Under the pieces are notes generated by a model. It did no database searches. It saw only the letters and a list, made by a program, of their open reading frames with translations, and was not told where the DNA came from. Both the position numbers and the translations under genes were made by a program. This document shows, in pieces, positions 14,233-19,807 of a stretch of DNA of 19,807 bases (the first letter of the stretch is position 1; each line of letters opens with the position of its first letter). This stretch comes from JABIDZ01 sp964402905 (GTDB lineage: Archaea; Iainarchaeota; Iainarchaeia; Iainarchaeales; JAAZKV01), in the NCBI GenBank assembly GCA_964402905.1, contig CAYODU010000014.1:1-19807 (forward strand). Reading direction: 5' to 3'.

Positions 14233-15213
14233 TTATTGATGCGCACTAAAAGGATTAATTCTTTTTTTTCCATAAAGGAAAACCAAAATAATTATTGCAA
14301 GTACATAAACAAAACCAAGTGCATAATACAATTCACCCAATTGCATTATACCAATTGCTTCAACTACCGCACCATAAAAAACAGAAAATATTGCCAGCAG
14401 AGTTAAAAAAAGAACATCTTTTAGAACAATTGAAAATTCGTGTTTCAAAAAAACTCCTTTTGATACCATTACTGAAAGAATAGCTCCGGCAAGTGCACCA
14501 AAAACATAACCTAATAATTCTGGGGGACCGTGTCCTATTAACATCCCCTGAAGCAAGCCAATCCACTTAATGTGTTGCCCTGCCAAAATCATTTCACCAA
14601 AAAATAATCCGAGTATTGATGCATTCCATGCAATAATAAAAATTGCTCCTGCACCATAAAGCAAAGATAATAGTATTGTAAAAATTAGCACCCCCGCATT
14701 GTTTTCAAAAATATAAGCCGTGCAAGAAAAAACATTGCTTATTTGTGCGTTCTGGCAAGCATCAAATGCTGGGCTAAGAGCTTTTCCAGATAATGAAAAA
14801 GGAACTCCATTTTGGCAGTTTCCCTGCCCGCTAATATAACAAAAAGAATTTATTTGTTCTTCAAAAAGTAGTGGTTTTACATCTGCAGGAGCAGCAACAT
14901 ATGCTACTGAAAAAGCAAGTATTATTCCAATAAAAACCCACACATAAAGCATTATGAGATTAAAATGTCTCGCAAAAAAAGTTGTGAAAGATTTTCTTTG
15001 AAGAACCTCATCATACTCTTCTTTTGCAAAAATGTTGTGGAGCATTGGTACAAGAGCAATTGTAATAAATGCTATTGAGAGAATGCTTGCGTGCTTTGGA
15101 AAAATAGCCTGCGCAAAAATAATGCTTCCAATTGAAACCAAAAAAGTGATTATTAGTATAAGAAAAGGCTGTTTTCTTATGTTCTTTTCACCTATAATTG
15201 ACTCTAAAACCAT
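14233..15213 (-). CDS. SpoIIM-like (stage II sporulation protein M family) membrane protein
   Basis: Length is 326 aa with about seven hydrophobic segments (near 15-37, 42-61, 86-108, 172-205, 212-250, 265-285 and 292-315). The block GHGPPELLGYVFGALAGAIL is the conserved core of the SpoIIM/DUF95 family. In Bacillus SpoIIM belongs to a peptidoglycan-remodelling complex; archaeal members lack that setting and their role is unknown. The loop between helices 3 and 4 (about 109-170) has four cysteines (FCYISGQGNC, DAC, FSC) and probably faces outside, so disulfides are likely. It lies upstream of the signal peptidase gene, 54 nt apart. The start is uncertain: the clear TATA box is only 18 nt from ATG 15213. 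Confidence 0.75.
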   Translation of the reverse strand: MVLESIIGEKNIRKQPFLILIITFLVSIGSIIFAQAIFPKHASILSIAFITIALVPMLHNIFAKEEYDEVLQRKSFTTFFARHFNLIMLYVWVFIGIILAFSVAYVAAPADVKPLLFEEQINSFCYISGQGNCQNGVPFSLSGKALSPAFDACQNAQISNVFSCTAYIFENNAGVLIFTILLSLLYGAGAIFIIAWNASILGLFFGEMILAGQHIKWIGLLQGMLIGHGPPELLGYVFGALAGAILSVMVSKGVFLKHEFSIVLKDVLFLTLLAIFSVFYGAVVEAIGIMQLGELYYALGFVYVLAIIILVFLYGKKRINPFSAHQ

Positions 15214-15226
15214 GGAACCACTTAGC

Positions 15227-15234
15227 TTTATATA
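15227..15234 (-). promoter_or_regulatory. TATA box of the SpoIIM-like gene
   Basis: GAAAGG followed by TATATAAA on the minus strand is one of the best BRE-TATA pairs in the window. It lies 18 nt from ATG 15213, closer than the usual 26 nt, so either the transcript starts slightly early or translation starts further in. Confidence 0.55.
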
Positions 15235-15260
15235 CCTTTCATAAACTAAATTCTTTTGGA

Positions 15261-15270
15261 GTATAAAAAC
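15261..15270 (+). promoter_or_regulatory. TATA box of csl4-rpoL
   Basis: GTATAAAAAC predicts a start near 15290 and a leader of about 23 nt that carries GAGTTGAT, one mismatch from the GAGGTGAT ribosome site, just before ATG 15312. It is divergent from the SpoIIM promoter 27 bp away. Confidence 0.5.
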
Positions 15271-15311
15271 CTACTGCTATTTTATTGAAAAATAAATTGA
15301 GAGTTGATAAT

Positions 15312-16055
15312 ATGAATAAAAATAATTCAATTGTTGTTCCTGGCGAGGTAATAACAACAGAAGAAGAGTTTGTCGCAGGCAAAAATACTTTTGCTGAAAA
15401 CGGATTAGTAAAAGCAACCTCTTTTGGAAAAGCTGATTTTGATAATGATTTAAAAGAAGTGAGTATTAAAGGTCCTTCAATACAAAAACTTGCTGTTGGG
15501 GACATAATAATTGGTAGAGTTGATTTGGTAAAAGAATCCGCTGTTGTAATAAATATTATTCAAGCAGAAAAAAACAAAAAAATGAGTCTCACAAAAGCGC
15601 AATTACCAATAAGAAATGTTTCAAATGCATACACTTCAAATCTTAGAAGTTTATTCAAAATAGGGGATTTAGTAAAAGCACGCGTGACTGCAGCAAACGA
15701 ACTTATTGTTGATCTTGCAACTAATGAAAAGGGGCTTGGAGTACTAATGGCTTATTGTTCTAAATGCAGAGAAAAAATGTCTTTTTCAAATGGAAAAATG
15801 ATGTGTCTTGCATGTGGCAATGTTGAGGAAAGAAAGTGGTTTGAACAAGAAGAACCTGAAAGAACACAACACGGGGATAGAGACAGAAGCTTTGACAGAG
15901 GCGACAGAAACGACAGAGGCAATAGATGGAGTGGTCCACGAGGTGGAAGAGAAGAGCGTAGCGGTGGTTTCGGAGACAGGGGCAATCGAAGAAGCCCAGG
16001 TTCAAACAGAAGAAGTTTTAGCAATAAAGGAAATTTTAGGGGTGGTAGGAGATGA
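15312..16055 (+). CDS. csl4: Exosome subunit Csl4 with RG/RGG-rich tail
   Basis: Length is 247 aa; ATG 15312 is chosen over TTG 15285 because GAGTTGAT precedes it. Csl4 is one of the RNA-binding caps on the archaeal exosome, which degrades and tails RNA. The order is an N-terminal domain beginning VVPGEVITTEEEF (8-20), an S1 OB fold (about 60-140, VGDIIIGRVDLVKESAVVI), and a zinc ribbon with Cys149, 152, 165 and 168 intact. Residues 184-247 are an unusual disordered tail of Arg, Gly, Asp, Asn and Ser with DRGDRNDRGNR, GPRGGREER and NFRGGRR; typical archaeal Csl4 ends soon after the zinc ribbon. The gene overlaps rpoL by 4 nt (ATGA). Confidence 0.92.
   Translation: MNKNNSIVVPGEVITTEEEFVAGKNTFAENGLVKATSFGKADFDNDLKEVSIKGPSIQKLAVGDIIIGRVDLVKESAVVINIIQAEKNKKMSLTKAQLPIRNVSNAYTSNLRSLFKIGDLVKARVTAANELIVDLATNEKGLGVLMAYCSKCREKMSFSNGKMMCLACGNVEERKWFEQEEPERTQHGDRDRSFDRGDRNDRGNRWSGPRGGREERSGGFGDRGNRRSPGSNRRSFSNKGNFRGGRR
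15894..15920 (+). repeat. Three tandem 9-nt repeats in the Csl4 tail
   Basis: GACAGAGGC, GACAGAAAC, GACAGAGGC lie head to tail and encode DRG-DRN-DRG. The nucleotide identity suggests that part of the RG-rich tail grew by short tandem duplication. Confidence 0.7.
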
Positions 16056-16321
16056 AAATAGAAGTAGTAAATAACGAAAAAGATAATCTTGAATTTTATA
16101 TTGAGGGAGAGAGACACACTATCCCAAATCTTTTAAAAGAAAAACTTGGAAAAAACAGCGAAGTTGAATTTGTTGCATACAGGTTGGATCATCCACTTGA
16201 TAACAAAGCAAGATTTGTTTTGAAAACAAAGGGAAATGCAAAAAAAATATTGGAAGATGCAATAAAAGAAATACAAGCAGATATTGTTGATTTCAAGAAA
16301 TCATTTGAAAAAGCAAAGTAA
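16052..16321 (+). CDS. rpoL: DNA-directed RNA polymerase subunit L (Rpo11)
   Basis: Length is 89 aa, normal for the family. RpoL pairs with RpoD (Rpo3) to form the assembly platform of archaeal RNA polymerase, equivalent to Rpb11/Rpb3. Motifs: EFYIEGERHTIPNLLKEKL (about 14-32), VEFVAYRLDHPLDNKARFVL (38-57) and the C-terminal helix KKILEDAIKEIQADIVDFK. The ATG overlaps the csl4 stop (ATGA), and the last csl4 codons, GGTGGTAGGAGA, supply a purine-rich ribosome site. A csl4-rpoL pair is common in archaea. Confidence 0.95.
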   Translation: MKIEVVNNEKDNLEFYIEGERHTIPNLLKEKLGKNSEVEFVAYRLDHPLDNKARFVLKTKGNAKKILEDAIKEIQADIVDFKKSFEKAK

Positions 16322-16372
16322 AAAAAATCAAGTATAAAATAAAAAATAATTAAAAAAAGAAATTGGTTTTTT

Positions 16373-17404
16373 TTATTTTTTCTTCTTTGCTTTCTTTTTA
16401 ACTTTTTTTCCGGAATTATTTTTCTGTTTATTTTTACTTTTTTTCTTTGAAGATTTTTTTACTGCAGAATCAACATATTCTTTGAGTAGTTTCTCATATT
16501 GTTTTGTTGTCTCCCCTTTTTCCTTATCCTGCACTCTTGGCATAAGTATCTTTGATTTAGAAAATGATTCTGCAAGGTTTGAAAACTCTGCTGGGAAAAA
16601 TACTTTTGAGCCCTTGTTCTTTGCCATACTTTCAATTGCCTTGATATAGTAATATGAGAGAGCTTTATCATCCAATTTTGCAGCAGCTTCCCTAACTGCA
16701 TCAATCTCTGCTTTGTGAGCAAGAGCCTTTTCCATTCTAGCAAGCTTTTGTTGAACAGCTGCTTTTTCCTCGTGCATTGCATTCAAAACAATTTCTGGTA
16801 TTTGAACATCCTTTATTTCAACGGATTCTACAGCTACACCCCAATCCTTAGAAATCTTTTCAAGATCCTCTTTTACTTGTGCATTAATTAATTCAATATT
16901 TGTTATTACTTCGCTTAGTGGCATCGAACCAAGTACATCACGTAACGCAGATACAACATAGAGTTTTGATGCCTCAACATAGTTCTCAACTTCAATAACA
17001 GAATTGACTACACTTTGATTATCTTTTTTTACCTTCAAGTAAATAACTGCATCAACAGAAAGTTCTATACTATCCTTTGTAACAATATCTTGTTTTGGCA
17101 CATCGATTGTTTTTGTCCGCAAATCAACTTGAGTACAAGATTCTATTATTGGCCACAACCATGCCCAGCCCGGCCCTCCAACACGATTTACTTTTCCAAA
17201 ACGATAAACAACAATTCTTTGGTAATCAACCAACTGAACAATGAAGTCATATTTCCATGCAATGTAAATAAATATGAAAAGTACTATCAACCAAAAAATA
17301 TTTGAAACTAAAAAATCAGTGAATGTAAGCGCTGTTCCAGCAACTACAAGTATTATTACTATCAATACAAGAAAAATGAAATATTTGAAAGTTGTTCCCG
17401 GCAT
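16373..17404 (-). CDS. SPFH/Band 7 (stomatin-like) membrane protein
   Basis: Length is 343 aa. Two N-terminal membrane helices (about 7-27 and 32-50) anchor an SPFH domain (about 55-215) with VVYRFGKVNRVGGPGWAWLW, VDLRTKTIDVPKQ, VTKDSIELSVDAVIYLKV and WGVAVESVEIKDVQIPE. A helical region (about 210-260, HEEKAAVQQKLARMEKALAH) normally drives oligomer assembly. The last 30 residues are nearly all Lys, Asn and Ser. Stomatin-like proteins form rings that organise membranes or regulate membrane proteases; the usual NfeD or serine protease partner is not adjacent here. AGTGAT four bases before ATG 17404 supports the start. Convergent with rpoL. Confidence 0.9.
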   Translation of the reverse strand: MPGTTFKYFIFLVLIVIILVVAGTALTFTDFLVSNIFWLIVLFIFIYIAWKYDFIVQLVDYQRIVVYRFGKVNRVGGPGWAWLWPIIESCTQVDLRTKTIDVPKQDIVTKDSIELSVDAVIYLKVKKDNQSVVNSVIEVENYVEASKLYVVSALRDVLGSMPLSEVITNIELINAQVKEDLEKISKDWGVAVESVEIKDVQIPEIVLNAMHEEKAAVQQKLARMEKALAHKAEIDAVREAAAKLDDKALSYYYIKAIESMAKNKGSKVFFPAEFSNLAESFSKSKILMPRVQDKEKGETTKQYEKLLKEYVDSAVKKSSKKKSKNKQKNNSGKKVKKKAKKKK

Positions 17405-17477
17405 AAAATCACTAAATCATTTAATAACTGTATATGGAAAAATGCGCAAAACTTATTTTGACACAATTCACCTAACA

Positions 17478-17514
17478 ATCCATTTACCTAATCCCATTTA
17501 ATTAAATCCATTTA
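17478..17514. repeat. Three direct repeats ATCC(C)ATTTA upstream of the DUF373 gene
   Basis: ATCCATTTA (17478-17486), ATCCCATTTA (17491-17500) and ATCCATTTA (17506-17514) are spaced 13 and 15 nt start to start, between the SPFH and DUF373 promoters. Such helical-turn-like spacing may mark a regulator array; AT-rich chance is possible. Confidence 0.4.
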
Positions 17515-17532
17515 TCTATAATAATATCTTTG

Positions 17533-17558
17533 GCATTATTTATATATAAGAATAATGC
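17533..17558 (+). promoter_or_regulatory. TATA box inside an inverted repeat, DUF373 promoter
   Basis: GCATTATT (17533-17540) and its exact reverse complement AATAATGC (17551-17558) flank a 10-nt spacer that contains most of the TATA box TTTATATATAAG (17539-17550). The predicted transcript start is near 17571, leaving a leader of about 37 nt before ATG 17608. A protein bound to the two arms would block TBP. Confidence 0.5.
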
Positions 17559-17607
17559 TTCATGTTATTTATAATAATTGTGTGCAGTGAACGAAAAAAG
17601 TGGTTTT

Positions 17608-18825
17608 ATGAAGAAAAAGATTTTTGTTGTGTGTGTTGACAGAGACAATGATCTGGGCAGAAAAACAAAGATTCGCGGGCCAGTTCTGGGAAAAGAAAGG
17701 AATCTTGAAGCTGCACAAAAACTTATTTTAACCGATCCCACAGAAAGCGATGCAAATACTATTTTTGCCGCAGTGAAAAAAATGGAGGAAGCAAAAAAAC
17801 TTTATAAAAATGTTGAAATCGTTACTATTACAGGCGCTGGTAAAACAGGGCTTAGCGCTGACAAAGAAATAAACAGACAGCTTGACACAATACAAAAAAA
17901 TTATTTAATTGATGGATGGATACTAGTTACTGATGGGGCTGAAGACACACAAGTTTTGCCACTATTACAGTCCAGAGCAAAAATAATTTCTACAGAACAA
18001 ATAGTAATAAAACAAGCACAAGCTGTTGAATCAACTTTTTACACTATCAAAGAAGCTTTACATGATCCTGGAATGGCAAGGCTTTTCCTCGGAGTCCCAG
18101 GGATACTCTTGCTTGCATTTTTTGCTCTAGGAGCATATTCTGTACAAGCAATTGCACTTATTTTGGGAGCATACCTACTACTAAAGGGATTTGGAATTGA
18201 AGAAAAAATATTTGATCTGTTAAGAATAGTGAGTTCTAGTCTTACAGAACAAAGAATAAGCGTTGTCTTGTATGTCGCCGCAATCATATCCCCTTTTTTT
18301 GGTATATGGTTAGCTTACATACAAATAATGTCATCCGAGTTCATTGATATTAGCGTTGATTTAATCTCTGCCCTAAGAGCAGTTTATCCTTTCCTTGCAC
18401 TCGCAGGAATACTACTAATAACAGGAAAAGCAATTGATTCTATTTACTCTAAAAAAGCTTATGGAATTGGAAAATACATTATTCAAGGAGTATCAGTTAT
18501 AGCTGTTTGGGCAATACTTGACGCAGGAACATTGGTTTTTTTAAGACAAGCAGAGCTAGTATGGTTCCCTGCAAATATAATGGCTTCACTCATTGTACTA
18601 ATAATTACACTAAGAATAGGAAGTGCATTTGATATTAGAAACAGAGTAACAAAAGCACTTCTTGGATTAGGTGTTTCAGATGAAGAAGGAAATTATATTG
18701 GAAGAATAACAGAAATTGATAAGAAAAAACAAACAATAAGCATCAAAGACGAAAAAGAAAAAATAATTTACAAAAACAAATCTGAGTTTTCTTTAAAACA
18801 CGGCAGAGTAATTGTTAATTCTTAA
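17608..18825 (+). CDS. DUF373 family integral membrane protein
   Basis: Length is 405 aa from ATG 17608 (an upstream in-frame GTG at 17587 is possible). The cytoplasmic N-terminal domain (1-155) carries VVCVDRDNDLGRKTKI, TDPTESDANTIFAAVKKM, VEIVTITGAGKTGLSADKEI, ILVTDGAEDTQVLPLLQSR and VVKQ-like VIKQAQAVEST, all hallmarks of archaeal DUF373. About six or seven membrane helices follow (160-345). A C-terminal piece (353-405) with GNYIGRITEIDKKKQTISIK looks beta-rich and resembles a PRC-barrel; that is inference. Biochemical function is unknown for the family, which is widespread in archaea. Its stop overlaps that of the convergent lon gene by 4 nt. Confidence 0.9.
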   Translation: MKKKIFVVCVDRDNDLGRKTKIRGPVLGKERNLEAAQKLILTDPTESDANTIFAAVKKMEEAKKLYKNVEIVTITGAGKTGLSADKEINRQLDTIQKNYLIDGWILVTDGAEDTQVLPLLQSRAKIISTEQIVIKQAQAVESTFYTIKEALHDPGMARLFLGVPGILLLAFFALGAYSVQAIALILGAYLLLKGFGIEEKIFDLLRIVSSSLTEQRISVVLYVAAIISPFFGIWLAYIQIMSSEFIDISVDLISALRAVYPFLALAGILLITGKAIDSIYSKKAYGIGKYIIQGVSVIAVWAILDAGTLVFLRQAELVWFPANIMASLIVLIITLRIGSAFDIRNRVTKALLGLGVSDEEGNYIGRITEIDKKKQTISIKDEKEKIIYKNKSEFSLKHGRVIVNS

Positions 18826-19807
18826 GCATGAGCTTTTGTTATAATTTTTTTCAATATACTTTTATTTTCATCAACCAGAATTATTTGTTTTAATTGTTTC
18901 AAAAGTTTTTTCTTTGCAGAACAATCAACAAGAGCAACATTTAGAACATCAATAAGATTGTTCACAGGAATTATTTTTGTTTTACTCAATTCACTTTTTG
19001 GTATAACAATATCCTGTAAATTACTTTTGGGAACAATCACTTCTTTGAAACCGGCTTTTATTGCAGCAGTTACTTTTGAGGAAACCCCCCCAACAGGAAG
19101 AACTTCTCCTCTTACAGATAAACTACCTGTCATGGCAATGTCCTGACGTATTGGAATATTTTCTATTGAAGAAATTACTGCTGTTGCGATTGAAACGCTT
19201 GCAGAATCCCCTTCAACACCATCATATGTTTGAAGGAATTGTATATGAATATCTTTTGCAAAACTTTGTTTAGAAATTTTTTTGAATATTACTGAAACAT
19301 TTTCAACAGCTTCTCTTGCTATTTCACCGAGTTTTCCAGTAGCAATTACTTTTGAAGTATTTTTACTACTTGGAGGAGAAACAGCTGCTTCAATAGGGAT
19401 AATGCTTCCCGCACTTCCATCTCCAAAAACAGCTAAACCATTTACTCTTCCAACTGACTTTCCTTTATTCAAATAAACTTCATAATCTTTTTTCATTTCA
19501 ATTGCTTTGTCAACAATTTGTGCTTCAAGTGTACGCGCGCTCATCTTTGCTTCAAATACATCTTGTTCTGTTACAATGGAATGCCCTTTTTCTTTGGCTA
19601 CATCGCCTGCAGCTCTAACAAGTCCACCCAAATCACGTAACTTGAGAGTAAGTTTTCCTTTTCTCTCAGCTCTTCTCTTGGCTTCAAAAACAATTTCTTC
19701 TACAGCTTCTCTAGAAAAATGAGGTATTTTCGCATCCTTCAAAACTTCTTGTGCAACAAATTGAGCAATCTTTCTTCTACCATCAATGCTATCATCCATT
19801 TCAGTAT
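18822..19807 (-). CDS. lonB: ATP-dependent Lon protease, archaeal LonB type (C-terminal part)
   Basis: The frame is open through the window edge (AT-ACT-GAA before the Met at 19799), so this is an internal piece plus the C-terminus, about 327 residues. It begins in the AAA+ lid, with GRRKIAQFVAQEVLKDAKIP, EAVEEIVFEAKRRAERKG and LKLRDLGGLVRAAGD, and continues into the protease domain with FLQTYDGVEGDSASVSIATA and SLSVRGEVLPVGGVSSKVTA. The catalytic dyad is the first Ser of GDSAS (position 199 from the Met) and Lys242 in SSKVTA; both are present. Archaeal LonB is membrane-anchored through helices in the ATPase part, outside this window, and degrades misfolded and regulatory proteins. Calling it LonB rather than LonA rests on the GDSAS form of the active site. 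Confidence 0.93.
   Translation of the reverse strand, partial: TEMDDSIDGRRKIAQFVAQEVLKDAKIPHFSREAVEEIVFEAKRRAERKGKLTLKLRDLGGLVRAAGDVAKEKGHSIVTEQDVFEAKMSARTLEAQIVDKAIEMKKDYEVYLNKGKSVGRVNGLAVFGDGSAGSIIPIEAAVSPPSSKNTSKVIATGKLGEIAREAVENVSVIFKKISKQSFAKDIHIQFLQTYDGVEGDSASVSIATAVISSIENIPIRQDIAMTGSLSVRGEVLPVGGVSSKVTAAIKAGFKEVIVPKSNLQDIVIPKSELSKTKIIPVNNLIDVLNVALVDCSAKKKLLKQLKQIILVDENKSILKKIITKAHA

Noticed and set aside
15752..16117. Long minus-strand frames opposite the Csl4 tail
   Set aside because: They mirror the Arg/Gly-rich codons on the other strand (Leu/Pro/Ser-rich shadow) and lack a ribosome site.
1..19807. tRNA, rRNA, box C/D RNA, CRISPR or insertion sequence
   Set aside because: No T-loop-like GTTCRANNC word in a cloverleaf context, no regularly spaced repeats, no transposase frame and no paired C/D boxes outside coding DNA were seen by eye. 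A covariance-model scan would be needed to exclude small RNAs.

Overview
This AT-rich window carries archaeal information-processing genes: two PCNAs, both primase subunits, a GINS subunit, aIF2-alpha, exosome Csl4, RNA polymerase subunit L, a LonB-type protease and a DUF373 protein. Many starts have a TATA-like box about 26 nt upstream of the ATG, or an AGGTGA/AGTGAT Shine-Dalgarno a few bases before it. Both patterns are archaeal. Separate priS and priL, a Methanococcus-like S-layer protein, and BofA, SpoIIM, stomatin and PAC2 genes would suit a DPANN-type or other small-genome archaeon. The exact phylum cannot be fixed from the sequence alone.

Layout. 1-1096 (-): N-terminal part of an S-layer protein, cut by the window edge. 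1097-1590: gene-free leader and intergenic region with a 14-bp inverted repeat. 1591-2229 (-): winged-helix protein. 2387-2704 (+): BofA-like membrane protein. 2809-3408 (+): family-4-type uracil-DNA glycosylase. 3493-8918 (-): a same-strand run reading PCNA, PriL, PriS, GINS, aIF2-alpha and PAC2 in transcription order. 8985-11808 (-): ABC exporter (permease and ATPase). 11924-12667 (-): second PCNA. 12759-15213 (-): three membrane proteins (unknown, signal peptidase, SpoIIM-like). 15312-16321 (+): csl4-rpoL. 16373-17404 (-): SPFH protein. 17608-18825 (+): DUF373 protein. 18822-19807 (-): C-terminal part of Lon, cut by the window edge.

The genes form a replication and translation core (PCNA clamp, primase, GINS, aIF2-alpha), RNA synthesis and decay (RpoL, Csl4), protein quality control (Lon, PAC2) and an envelope set (S-layer, signal peptidase, SpoIIM, BofA, SPFH, ABC-2 exporter). 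I see no mobile element, CRISPR array, tRNA or rRNA.

The most unusual signal is inside these core genes. PriL has none of the four cysteines that normally hold its [4Fe-4S] cluster, and the family-4 uracil glycosylase has no cysteine at all. PriS has lost much of its zinc knuckle and reads Glu-x-Asp where Asp-x-Asp is usual. The Csl4 zinc ribbon is intact, so metal-binding cysteines were not removed everywhere. Csl4 also has an RG/RGG-rich tail, and there are two divergent PCNAs. No wholly new multi-gene system is evident.
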